A stretch of 13,240 bases of DNA, from assembly GCA_035518875.1 (NCBI GenBank), contig DATIXD010000090.1:1-13240 (forward strand). Direction: 5' to 3'. This document shows, in pieces, positions 1-7,429 of the stretch. This DNA comes from DATIXD01 sp035518875 (lineage in GTDB: Bacteria > Pseudomonadota > Gammaproteobacteria > Methylococcales > Methylococcaceae). Position 1 is the first letter of the stretch. The number at the start of each line of letters is the position of its first letter. The notes beneath the pieces are model-generated. The model searched no databases, was not told where the DNA came from, and saw only the letters and a list, made by a program, of their open reading frames with translations. Position numbers and translations under genes: made by a program.

Positions 1-1
1 G

Positions 2-2362
2 GGCCTGCCCTACCATGCGGTGGAGGGATATCTCGCCAAGCTGCTCAAACTCGGGGAATCCGTGGCGATCTGCGAGCAGATCGGCGATCCGGCCACATCC
101 AAAGGGCCGGTCGAACGCAAGGTCGTGCGTATCGTCACGCCAGGCACCGTCACCGACGAGGCCCTTTTGGAGGAAAGCCGCGATAACCTCCTGGCGGCCA
201 TTTCTCCATTGGGCGCGCGGTTCGGCATCGCCCATCTCGACCTCGCCAGTGGACGTTTCGTGCTTCAGGAAGTCGAAACCATCGAGCGCTTGTTGGGCGA
301 ACTGGAGCGCCTCAACCCGGCTGAACTGCTGCTCAGCGAAGATTGGCCGTTACCTGCCGTCATTCTCGTCCGCAAGGGCATCACCCGCCGGCCACCCTGG
401 CATTTCGATTCCGTCAGCGCCCGGCAACTGTTGTTGCGCCAGTTCGAAACGCGCGACCTGAAAGGTTTCGGCTGTGAGGGAGCCGAGGCCGCCATCGCCG
501 CCGCCGGCTGCCTGCTGCAATACGTCAAGGACACCCAGAGAAGCGCCCTGCCCCATATCCAAGGCCTGCGCATGGAAACCGGCGAGGAAAGCATCATCCT
601 GGACGCCGCCAGCCGCCGCAATCTGGAGCTCGACTATCACCCTTCCGGGCGCAACGAGTTCACCCTGTTCGGTGTGTTGGACCGCACCGTTACGGCGATG
701 GGCAGCCGCTTGCTGCGTCGCTGGTTGCACAACCCGCTGCGCGATCGGAGACTCCTCAACGAACGCTACCAGGCCATCGGCGTCCTGCTGGAAACCAGGA
801 TCCAGCAAGATTTGCGCGAAGCGCTCAATGAAATCGGCGATATCGAGCGCATCGCCGCCCGCATCGCCCTGAAATCGGCCCGCCCGCGCGATCTGGCCAC
901 GCTACGGCAATCGTTCGCCGTATTGCCGGCACTGCGGACAAAACTCGCTGATTGCGAATGCCCCCTTTTGGCACAATTGTACGAAAGGATCGGCGAACAT
1001 CCCGACCTCCATGCGCTGCTGGAACGGGCGCTGGTGGAGAACCCGCCCATGCTGATCCGCGACGGCGGGGTGATCCGCGAAGGCTACGACGCCGATCTGG
1101 ATGAGTTGCGCAATTTGAGTCAGAACGCCGACCAGTTTCTGCTCGATATGGAACAGCGCGAGCGCGAGCGCACCGGCATCGCCAACCTGAAGGTCAGCTA
1201 CAACCGCGTGCAGGGCTTCTATCTGGAGATTTCAAGGACACAGGCGGACAGGATTCCACCCGACTACACCCGCAAACAAACTTTGAAAGGTGTGGAGCGC
1301 TACATCACCGCCGAACTGAAAGCCTTCGAGGACAAGGTCTTGAGCGCCCGCGAAAAGGCGCTGGCCTGCGAAAAAGCCTTGTACGACGGGCTGCTCGACA
1401 GCCTTGGACTGGAATTGCGACGCCTGCAGAACGCCGCGGCCGGCGTCGCCGAACTGGATGTACTCGCCAACCTGGCCGAACGGGCCGACGGTCTCAAGCT
1501 CACGCCCCCGACGCTGGCCGATGAACCGGGGGTACGCATCGTCGGCGGCCGCCATCCGGTGGTGGAGCGGGTGTCGGAAACGCCTTTCGTCCCCAATGAT
1601 CTGGAACTCTCGCCCGATTGCCGGATGCTGATCATCACCGGCCCCAACATGGGCGGCAAATCCACCTACATGCGGCAGGCCGCCTTGATCGTCCTGCTGG
1701 CGCACATCGGTTCCTATGTGCCGGCGGACAGCGCCGAGATCGGGCCGGTCGACCGCATCTTCACCCGCATCGGCGCCTCGGACGATCTTGCCAGCGGGCG
1801 CTCCACCTTCATGGTGGAAATGACGGAAACCGCCAATATCCTCCACAACGCCACGCCCAACAGCCTGGTACTGATGGACGAAGTGGGCCGCGGCACCAGC
1901 ACCTTCGACGGCCTCTCGCTGGCCTGGGCCTGCGCCGAGCATCTCGCCCGCGAGCTCAAGGCCTTCACCCTTTTCGCCACCCATTATTTCGAATTGACCA
2001 GCCTCGCCGAGGAGCACGCGGACATCCGCAACGTCCATCTGGATGCCGTGGAACACGGCGACCACATCGTTTTCCTGCACGCAGTGAAGGACGGCCCGGC
2101 CAACCAGAGCTATGGGTTGCAGGTCGCTGCGCTGGCCGGCGTGCCGCGCGCCGTCGTGAGCAAGGCTCGGGAAAAACTCCGCGCCCTGGAAAACAAGACC
2201 TATCATGAACACCGGGCGGAAACCGGGATCCAGCAACTCGACCTATTTGCCAGCCCCGAACCGAATCCGGCCATCCTGCTGCTGGACAAGATCAAGCCCG
2301 ATGAAGTGACGCCTAGGCAGGCGCTGGACATCCTGTTCGAACTGAAAACGCTGGCGGGCTGA
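2..2362 (+). CDS. mutS: DNA mismatch repair ATPase MutS (5' end outside window)
   Basis: MutS dimers recognise base mismatches and small loops and, with ATP, recruit MutL. The reading frame is already open at base 2 (GLPYHAVEGYLAKL), which matches the end of the mismatch-binding domain of E. coli MutS, so roughly the first 70 residues, including the Phe-x-Glu mismatch wedge, lie upstream of the window. The rest is intact: connector, lever and clamp regions, then the ATPase domain with Walker A GPNMGGKS (1640-1663), the GRSTFMVEM segment, Walker B LVLMDE (1865-1882) and the LFATHYFE switch histidine (codon 1982-1984). Near the C-terminus QLDLF (2234-2248) is a textbook beta-clamp-binding motif, followed by PRQALDILFELK, the usual dimerisation/HTH tail. 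The GTG at base 20 is not a real start. Family assignment is certain; only the 5' boundary is missing. Confidence 0.97.
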   Translation, partial: GLPYHAVEGYLAKLLKLGESVAICEQIGDPATSKGPVERKVVRIVTPGTVTDEALLEESRDNLLAAISPLGARFGIAHLDLASGRFVLQEVETIERLLGELERLNPAELLLSEDWPLPAVILVRKGITRRPPWHFDSVSARQLLLRQFETRDLKGFGCEGAEAAIAAAGCLLQYVKDTQRSALPHIQGLRMETGEESIILDAASRRNLELDYHPSGRNEFTLFGVLDRTVTAMGSRLLRRWLHNPLRDRRLLNERYQAIGVLLETRIQQDLREALNEIGDIERIAARIALKSARPRDLATLRQSFAVLPALRTKLADCECPLLAQLYERIGEHPDLHALLERALVENPPMLIRDGGVIREGYDADLDELRNLSQNADQFLLDMEQRERERTGIANLKVSYNRVQGFYLEISRTQADRIPPDYTRKQTLKGVERYITAELKAFEDKVLSAREKALACEKALYDGLLDSLGLELRRLQNAAAGVAELDVLANLAERADGLKLTPPTLADEPGVRIVGGRHPVVERVSETPFVPNDLELSPDCRMLIITGPNMGGKSTYMRQAALIVLLAHIGSYVPADSAEIGPVDRIFTRIGASDDLASGRSTFMVEMTETANILHNATPNSLVLMDEVGRGTSTFDGLSLAWACAEHLARELKAFTLFATHYFELTSLAEEHADIRNVHLDAVEHGDHIVFLHAVKDGPANQSYGLQVAALAGVPRAVVSKAREKLRALENKTYHEHRAETGIQQLDLFASPEPNPAILLLDKIKPDEVTPRQALDILFELKTLAG

Positions 2363-2366
2363 TCCG

Positions 2367-2382
2367 CGTTCCGGCAGGAACG
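2367..2382 (+). terminator. weak hairpin after mutS, possible but poor terminator
   Basis: Four bases after the mutS stop, CGTTCC and GGAACG form a perfect 6-bp stem with a GGCA loop. It is followed only by ATTTCACC, so the U-tract expected of an intrinsic terminator is short and interrupted. It may slow or partly end mutS transcription, but read-through into the next genes is equally plausible. Confidence 0.25.
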
Positions 2383-2416
2383 ATTTCACCTGAGCAGACA
2401 CCAAGGTCGACAGTAT

Positions 2417-2446
2417 TTGCCTGGAATATGGACTAGAGGATATGCT
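2417..2446 (+). promoter_or_regulatory. candidate sigma70-type promoter for the small gene and nuo operon
   Basis: TTGCCT (2417-2422) and TATGCT (2441-2446) each match four of six consensus bases of the -35 and -10 elements and are separated by 18 bp. The site sits in the mutS downstream gap, about 30 bp before the Shine-Dalgarno of the 2477 gene. It is the best promoter-like pair seen between mutS and nuoA, and could drive the small gene together with nuoA onward. Consensus matching by eye only. Confidence 0.35.
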
Positions 2447-2462
2447 ATCCAAAACCGCTTCC

Positions 2463-2468
2463 AGGAGG
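2463..2468 (+). promoter_or_regulatory. Shine-Dalgarno fixing the start of the small Cys-rich gene
   Basis: A perfect AGGAGG lies 8 nt before the ATG at 2477. An in-frame open stretch continues upstream to about 2417, but nothing comparable precedes it, so 2477 is taken as the start. Confidence 0.75.
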
Positions 2469-2476
2469 TCGCAGCG

Positions 2477-2743
2477 ATGACCCAGCCATGGCAAGAAGAG
2501 TTGACCTGTGCAACGCACTGCTTTCGGTGCAACGGGAAACTAGCCCCGAAAGACCCCCGCATTCTTTCGGTTTATGATCACCGGGCCATCTGCATGAGCT
2601 GCAAGGACACCGAAGAGGCTCGGCCGGATTACCCGGAGGTCTCGATGCAGGTGGCCGAGCAATGTCTCATTCATGCCGAATCGGGCGCGGGAGACCCACG
2701 GGGATATTGCTATCACCACTTCTATCCCTACCGCTGTGATTGA
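2477..2743 (+). CDS. small Cys-rich protein with two CxxC pairs, function unknown
   Basis: An 88-aa acidic, soluble protein that I do not recognise as a named family. It begins MTQPWQEELTC and contains CFRC (Cys15, Cys18) and CMSC (Cys39, Cys42), a CxxC-x20-CxxC arrangement typical of small zinc-ribbon or treble-clef folds. Further cysteines are at 11, 63, 78 and 87, and the tail is rich in Tyr, His and Cys (YCYHHFYPYRC). No signal peptide or membrane segment is visible. Coding status is supported by the perfect AGGAGG, codon use like the neighbours and the regular Cys spacing. It lies 114 bp after mutS and 54 bp before nuoA on the same strand, so it may be co-transcribed with the complex I genes, but nothing shows that it acts on complex I. 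Metal binding is an inference from the Cys pattern. Confidence 0.75.
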   Translation: MTQPWQEELTCATHCFRCNGKLAPKDPRILSVYDHRAICMSCKDTEEARPDYPEVSMQVAEQCLIHAESGAGDPRGYCYHHFYPYRCD

Positions 2744-2789
2744 GGCCAACTTCGATTAAACCGGATACCGAGCTGAAGGAATCGAAAAA

Positions 2790-2794
2790 AGGAG
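2790..2794 (+). promoter_or_regulatory. nuoA Shine-Dalgarno, leaves two possible starts
   Basis: AGGAG ends 3 nt before the ATG at 2798 and 9 nt before a second in-frame ATG at 2804. Three nt is unusually tight, so translation may start at 2804 (MNPDVVPSP), two residues shorter. The sequence does not decide between them. Confidence 0.5.
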
Positions 2795-2797
2795 CAT

Positions 2798-3223
2798 ATG
2801 TGGATGAATCCTGATGTCGTTCCAAGTCCGGACCTGTTGCCTCTGGTGACTTATTTCGCCGCTGTTGTGGCGGTTGTCGCGGTCATGATGGGCCTGTCGC
2901 ATGTTCTCGGCGAACGCGGCAAGAATCCGGCAAAAGCGACCCTGGAACCGTTCGAGTCCGGAATCGTCGCCACCGGCACCCCGCTCATCCGCTTCTCCGT
3001 CCGCTTTTACCTCATCGCCATCTTCTTCGTCATCTTCGACATCGAAGCCGTTTTCATCTTCGCCTGGGCGATCGGCTTCCGCGAAAGCGGCTGGGCCGGT
3101 TATATCGAGATCCTGATTTTCATCGCCGTCCTGATCGCCGCACTGGCTTACCTCTGGCTGATCGGCGCGCTCGACTGGCGTACCGAGCGACAAAAGGCCG
3201 TCGACGGCAAAACCGCCCCTTAG
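2798..3223 (+). CDS. nuoA: NADH-quinone oxidoreductase subunit A
   Basis: NuoA is a small membrane subunit of complex I that sits next to NuoH, NuoJ and NuoK at the junction of the peripheral and membrane arms. The 141-aa product is close to the E. coli length. Three hydrophobic helices are visible (about residues 14-33, 70-92 and 102-123). The loop after helix 1 carries PFESGI (Glu53), and helix 2 carries the family signature VIFDIEAVF with the conserved acidic pair Asp81 and Glu83. It is the first gene of the nuo operon and ends in TAG inside the Shine-Dalgarno of nuoB, so the two are translationally coupled. The exact start is uncertain by two codons (2798 or 2804). Confidence 0.96.
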   Translation: MWMNPDVVPSPDLLPLVTYFAAVVAVVAVMMGLSHVLGERGKNPAKATLEPFESGIVATGTPLIRFSVRFYLIAIFFVIFDIEAVFIFAWAIGFRESGWAGYIEILIFIAVLIAALAYLWLIGALDWRTERQKAVDGKTAP

Positions 3224-3231
3224 GAGGCACG

Positions 3232-3867
3232 ATGCGCTGGACTCTCACCCCCGCAGCACAAACCCCGCAGCCAGGCCGGCAAAGCTATGAAGAAGCGATC
3301 CGGCGCAATGTTCTGTTCGCGCGTCTGGACGATCTGGTGGCCTGGGGACGGAAAAATTCGGTCTGGCCTTTCAATTTCGGCCTTTCCTGTTGTTACGTGG
3401 AAATGGCGACGGCGTTCACCAGTCACTTCGACATCGCCCGCTTCGGTTCCGAGGTGATCCGCGCGAGCCCCCGTCAGGCCGATCTGATGGTCATCTCCGG
3501 CACGGTGTTCAGAAAAATGGCGCCGGTGGTCAAACGCCTCTATGACCAGCTTCTCGAGCCGAAATGGATCATCTCGATGGGCTCTTGCGCCAACTCGGGT
3601 GGCATGTACGACATCTACAGCGTGGTCCAGGGCGTGGACAAATTCCTGCCGGTCGACGTCTACGTGCCCGGCTGTCCACCTCGACCGGAGGCGCTTCTGG
3701 AAGGGCTGATGCTGTTGCAGGATTCCATCGGCAAGGAGAAAAGGCCGCTGAGCTGGCTCATCGGGCCGCAGGGCGTCGAAAGAGCCCGACCCGCCAGCCA
3801 ACGCGACCTGAAGCAAGCGGAGCGGCTCCGGGCTACCGAACTGCGCGACCCCTTTCACCTGGATTAA
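3232..3867 (+). CDS. nuoB: NADH-quinone oxidoreductase subunit B (cluster N2)
   Basis: NuoB holds the terminal 4Fe-4S cluster N2, which hands electrons to quinone at the interface with the NuoD domain. The 211-aa protein shows all four cluster ligands in family order: the tandem Cys53-Cys54 in GLSCCYVEM, Cys119 in MGSCANSGG and Cys148 in VPGCPPRPE. The N-terminal ~25 residues are a poorly conserved lead-in. The start ATG has AGGAGG (3222-3227) four nt upstream, overlapping the nuoA stop codon. The C-terminal tail after about residue 170 is charged and variable, as is common in gammaproteobacterial NuoB. Confidence 0.97.
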   Translation: MRWTLTPAAQTPQPGRQSYEEAIRRNVLFARLDDLVAWGRKNSVWPFNFGLSCCYVEMATAFTSHFDIARFGSEVIRASPRQADLMVISGTVFRKMAPVVKRLYDQLLEPKWIISMGSCANSGGMYDIYSVVQGVDKFLPVDVYVPGCPPRPEALLEGLMLLQDSIGKEKRPLSWLIGPQGVERARPASQRDLKQAERLRATELRDPFHLD

Positions 3868-3888
3868 ACGGATATCAGGGCCCATTCG

Positions 3889-5664
3889 ATGGATACCGTC
3901 ATGCCGGCAAGAGTTGCCATCGAAGAGCTGCCGATTGTTTCAACGCTACGCCAGCGATTCGGCGACGATGCCTTCGTACATCAGGCCACGGCGGACGGAA
4001 TTCCCAGCCTGTGGCTGAACCCGGACCATCTGCGTCCGGTCCTCGAATATCTCAAGCACGGGATCGACCGCCCCTACGCGATGCTCTATGACCTCACAGC
4101 CATGGACGAGCGCGTGCGGACACGCCGCGAAGGCTTGCCGGCCAGTGGCTTCACGGTTATCTATCATCTGCTGTCCTTCGCCCGCAACGAGGACCTCCGC
4201 CTGAAAGTCGCGCTGCCCGCGGAAAATCCGTCGGCACCGACGATCACCCCATTGTGGCCCGCCGCCAACTGGTATGAGCGGGAAGTGTGGGACATGTTCG
4301 GCATCCGATTCGACGGCCATCCGAACCTGCGCCGCATCATCATGCCGCCCACCTGGGCGGGTTATCCGCTGCGCAAGGATCATCCGGCGCGAGCGACCGA
4401 AATGGAGCCCTACAGCCTGCCCGATGAGGTGCTCGACGCGGAACAGGAAGCGCTGCGCTTCGTGCCCGAAGAATGGGGCATGGCACGGCAGAGCGAGGAT
4501 ACCGATTTCATGTTCCTCAACCTGGGCCCCAACCATCCGAGTGTCCACGGCGTCTTCAGAGTCGCCCTGCAACTGGACGGCGAGGAAATCGTCGATGCCG
4601 TCCCCGACATCGGTTATCACCACCGCGGCGCCGAAAAAATGGGCGAACGCCAATCCTGGCACACCTATATCCCCTACACCGATCGGGTCGATTATCTGGG
4701 CGGTTCCCTGAACAACCTCCCCTACGTCATGGCCGTCGAAAAACTGGCCGGAATCGAGGTACCGCAGCGGGCTCAGGTCATCCGGGTGATGATCTCGGAG
4801 TTCTACCGCATCGCCAGCCATCTGCTGTTTTACGGCACCTTCGCCCAGGACGTGGGCCAGATGTCGCCGGTGTTTTACATGTTCATCGACCGGGAGAAGG
4901 TGTTCTCCATCATCGAATCCTTCACCGGCGCGCGGATGCATTCCAGCTTTTTCCGCATCGGCGGCGTCGCCCTGGACTTGCCGGAGGGCTGGGACAAGCT
5001 GATCCGAGAATTCATCGACTATTTCCCCAAACGCCTGGACGAATACGACAAGATGGTCATGGAGAATCGTCTATTGCAGCGGCGCACCGTGGGAATCGGC
5101 GCCTATAACACCCAGGAGGCGATCGAATGGGGCGTGACCGGAGCGGGACTGCGGGCCACCGGCCTTCAATGGGATTACCGCAAGGTCAGACCCTATTCGG
5201 GCTATGAGCAGTTCGAGTTCGATATTCCCATCGGCAAGAATGGAGACTGTTACGACCGCTGCGCGGTGCGGGTGGAGGAGATGCGGCAGAGCCTTCGCAT
5301 CATCCGGCAATGCGTGGACAACATGCCGGCAGGCCCCTACAAGGCCTTTCACCCCCTCACCACGCCGCCGCCCAAGGAGCGCACCATGCACGACATCGAA
5401 ACCCTGATCCAGCATTTCCTCAATGTCACTTGGGGACCGGTGATTCCGGCGGGAGAAGCATGCATGACCGTCGAGGCAACCAAGGGCCTGAACAGTTATT
5501 ATCTGACCTCCGACGGCGGCACCATGTCCTACCGCACGCGTATCCGCACGCCGTCTTTCCCCCATTTGCAAATGATTCCGCTGATGAGCCGCGGCATGAT
5601 GATCGCCGACCTGATTGCGATCCTCGCCAGCATCGATTTCGTGATGGCGGACGTGGACCGCTGA
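3889..5664 (+). CDS. nuoCD: fused NADH-quinone oxidoreductase subunit C/D
   Basis: One 591-aa reading frame joins the NuoC and NuoD subunits, which are separate proteins in many bacteria; the fusion is characteristic of E. coli-like gammaproteobacteria. Residues ~1-185 are the NuoC (30-kDa) domain with YDLTAMDERVR and the signature EREVWDMFGIRFDGHPNLRR. After a short Glu-rich linker, the NuoD (49-kDa) domain starts near residue 204 and includes GPNHPSVHG (His216) and DRVDY (Tyr269), which correspond to the His and Tyr that contact the quinone headgroup in studied complexes. Near the C-terminus are GEACMTVEATKG and TPSFPHLQ, also typical. The product bridges the NADH arm and the membrane arm. 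ATG 3889 follows an AGGG (3877-3880) by 8 nt; an alternative in-frame ATG at 3901 cannot be excluded. Confidence 0.97.
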   Translation: MDTVMPARVAIEELPIVSTLRQRFGDDAFVHQATADGIPSLWLNPDHLRPVLEYLKHGIDRPYAMLYDLTAMDERVRTRREGLPASGFTVIYHLLSFARNEDLRLKVALPAENPSAPTITPLWPAANWYEREVWDMFGIRFDGHPNLRRIIMPPTWAGYPLRKDHPARATEMEPYSLPDEVLDAEQEALRFVPEEWGMARQSEDTDFMFLNLGPNHPSVHGVFRVALQLDGEEIVDAVPDIGYHHRGAEKMGERQSWHTYIPYTDRVDYLGGSLNNLPYVMAVEKLAGIEVPQRAQVIRVMISEFYRIASHLLFYGTFAQDVGQMSPVFYMFIDREKVFSIIESFTGARMHSSFFRIGGVALDLPEGWDKLIREFIDYFPKRLDEYDKMVMENRLLQRRTVGIGAYNTQEAIEWGVTGAGLRATGLQWDYRKVRPYSGYEQFEFDIPIGKNGDCYDRCAVRVEEMRQSLRIIRQCVDNMPAGPYKAFHPLTTPPPKERTMHDIETLIQHFLNVTWGPVIPAGEACMTVEATKGLNSYYLTSDGGTMSYRTRIRTPSFPHLQMIPLMSRGMMIADLIAILASIDFVMADVDR

Positions 5665-5669
5665 AGGAG
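5664..5669 (+). promoter_or_regulatory. Shine-Dalgarno supporting the GTG start of nuoE
   Basis: AAGGAG begins on the last base of the nuoCD stop codon and ends 9 nt before GTG 5679. No in-frame ATG exists near the conserved N-terminus of NuoE, so this site settles the GTG start. Confidence 0.7.
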
Positions 5670-5678
5670 TCAAGCCCC

Positions 5679-6152
5679 GTGAACCTGAGCGCAGCCGAAA
5701 TCGAAGCCATCCGTGAGGAGTCGTCCCACTATGAGGACAAGGCCGCCGCCGCCATCGAGGCGCTGAAAATTGTCCAGCAACAGCGGGGCTGGATTTCCGA
5801 CGAGAACATCAAGGACATCGCCGCCCTGCTGGAAATGTCACCCGCCGAACTGGACAGCGTTGCGACCTTCTACAACCTGATCTACCGAAAGCCGGTGGGG
5901 AAAAAGGTCATCCATTACTGCGACAGCGTCAGCTGCTGGATGCTGGGCGCGGAGAACAATCGCCAATATCTCGGCGAGCGGCTCGGCATCGGTCTCGGCG
6001 AAACGACCGCGGACGGCGAATACACCCTGCTGCCCATCGTTTGCCTGGGCGCCTGCGACCGGGCGCCGGTGTTGATGATCGGCGAACGGACGTACTTCAA
6101 TGTCGATCGGGCGAAATTGAACGAAATCCTGGAACAGACTGGGCAACCCTGA
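5679..6152 (+). CDS. nuoE: NADH-quinone oxidoreductase subunit E (cluster N1a)
   Basis: NuoE is the 24-kDa subunit of the NADH dehydrogenase module and binds the 2Fe-2S cluster N1a near the FMN of NuoF. Starting at GTG the protein is 157 aa, close to the E. coli length. An N-terminal helical part (residues ~1-70, ending in VATFYNLIYRKPVG) precedes the thioredoxin-like ferredoxin domain, whose ligands are Cys81 and Cys86 (C-x4-C in YCDSVSC) and Cys122 and Cys126 (C-x3-C in VCLGACDRAP). The frame is open for more than 300 bp upstream within nuoCD, but that part is a shadow of nuoCD. The TGA stop shares its A with the nuoF ATG, indicating coupled translation. Confidence 0.95.
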   Translation: MNLSAAEIEAIREESSHYEDKAAAAIEALKIVQQQRGWISDENIKDIAALLEMSPAELDSVATFYNLIYRKPVGKKVIHYCDSVSCWMLGAENNRQYLGERLGIGLGETTADGEYTLLPIVCLGACDRAPVLMIGERTYFNVDRAKLNEILEQTGQP

Positions 6153-7429
6153 TGGACAAACCCCTCACCCGGAACATCAAGCCCGACGGCTCGGCGGCCG
6201 GTCTGGACGAATACTTGCAAAACGGCGGTTATGAAGGCCTGCGCACAGCGCTAAAAGAACACGCCCCCGCCAACGTCCAGAAACTGGTCAAGGAATCCGG
6301 ATTGCGAGGCCGCGGCGGCGCGGGTTTCCCCACCGGGGTGAAATGGAGCTTCGTCCCCATGGGGGATGATGCGCCCAAGACCAAGTATTTGGTGGTCAAT
6401 GGCGATGAAATGGAGCCGGGCGCGTTCAAGGACCGGGTTCTGATCGAAGGCGACCCCCATCAGTTGATCGAAGGCGTCGTCATCAGCGCCTATGCCATTC
6501 AAGCGAGCACCGCCTATGTGTTCCTGCGCGGCGAATATCACCTGGCCGCCGAAAGGCTCCGACAGGCCATGGCCGAGGCGTACCAGAACAACTACCTGGG
6601 CAAAAGCATTCTGGGCTCGGATTTCAGCCTCGATCTGCACCTGCACACCAGCGCCGGCCGCTACATCTGCGGCGAGGAAACCGCACTGCTCAACTCCCTG
6701 GAAGGCAAGCGCGCCACCCCGCGAGCCAAGCCGCCGTTTCCGCAAGTTTCTGGGCTGTTCGGAAAACCCACCATCGTCAATAACGTGGAAACCCTGTGCA
6801 ACGTCCCGCATATCGTGCATTACGGCGTGGAATGGTATAAAGACCTGAGCCGCAGCACCGATTCCGGCACCAAGCTCTACGGAATCAGTGGCCGGGTCAA
6901 AAGCCCCGGCGCCTGGGAGCTACCCATGGGCACGACGGCCAGGGAACTCATAGAAGAACATGCGGGCGGCATGCTGGATGGCTACCGCTTGCGCGGGTTT
7001 TTGCCGGGCGGAGCCTCCACCGATTTCCTGCTTCCGGAACACCTGGACGTACCCATGGATTATGCCTCCATAGGCAAGGTCGGCAGCCGTCTGGGAACCG
7101 GCACCCTGATCCTGCTGGACGACAAGACCTGTCCGGTGGAGATGGTGCTCAATCTCGAGCAGTTCTTCGCCCAGGAATCCTGCGGCTGGTGCACCCCCTG
7201 CCGCGACGGCCTGCCCTGGGTCGTGACCCTGCTCAAGGATTTGATCGAAGGCCGAGGACGAGCAGAGGACCTTTTAACCTTGGAACGGATGCCGGCCTTC
7301 CTGGGGCCTGGCAATACCTTCTGCGCCCTGGCGCCGGGCGCCATGGAGCCCTTGCAAAGCGCCCTGAAATTTTTCCGGGAAGACTTCGAAAAATATCTTC
7401 CGAAACAAGCCGGGAGCGTTTATGCCTGA
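6152..7429 (+). CDS. nuoF: NADH-quinone oxidoreductase subunit F (FMN, NADH site, cluster N3)
   Basis: NuoF is the 51-kDa flavoprotein that oxidises NADH through FMN and passes electrons to the 4Fe-4S cluster N3. The product is 425 aa. The glycine-rich FMN/NADH-binding segment is GLRGRGGAGFPTG (residues ~50-62), followed by VNGDEMEPGAFKDR (83-95) and YICGEETALLNSLEG (171-185), all diagnostic for the family. The N3 ligands are Cys344, Cys347 and Cys350 in ESCGWCTPCRDG, plus Cys391 in NTFCALAPG. The start ATG overlaps the nuoE stop by one base. The 3' end overlaps nuoG by 8 nt and supplies the nuoG Shine-Dalgarno GGGAG (7412-7416). Confidence 0.97.
   Translation: MDKPLTRNIKPDGSAAGLDEYLQNGGYEGLRTALKEHAPANVQKLVKESGLRGRGGAGFPTGVKWSFVPMGDDAPKTKYLVVNGDEMEPGAFKDRVLIEGDPHQLIEGVVISAYAIQASTAYVFLRGEYHLAAERLRQAMAEAYQNNYLGKSILGSDFSLDLHLHTSAGRYICGEETALLNSLEGKRATPRAKPPFPQVSGLFGKPTIVNNVETLCNVPHIVHYGVEWYKDLSRSTDSGTKLYGISGRVKSPGAWELPMGTTARELIEEHAGGMLDGYRLRGFLPGGASTDFLLPEHLDVPMDYASIGKVGSRLGTGTLILLDDKTCPVEMVLNLEQFFAQESCGWCTPCRDGLPWVVTLLKDLIEGRGRAEDLLTLERMPAFLGPGNTFCALAPGAMEPLQSALKFFREDFEKYLPKQAGSVYA

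Noticed and set aside
1232..2236. 334-aa minus-strand open frame opposite mutS
   Set aside because: The sense strand encodes the highly conserved MutS ATPase domain; the antisense frame has no recognisable motif and is a codon-bias artefact.
2417..2476. Upstream extension of the small Cys-rich gene by 20 residues
   Set aside because: No Shine-Dalgarno precedes the earlier start, the region overlaps the candidate promoter, and a perfect AGGAGG serves the ATG at 2477.
2740..2769. Possible second promoter directly before nuoA (TTGAGG and GATACC)
   Set aside because: The -10 match is poor and the -35 overlaps the stop codon of the preceding gene; not convincing beside the 2417-2446 pair.
3889..5664. 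nuoCD fusion as a novelty
   Set aside because: The same fusion is well known in E. coli and related gammaproteobacteria; it is useful for taxonomy but is not unusual.
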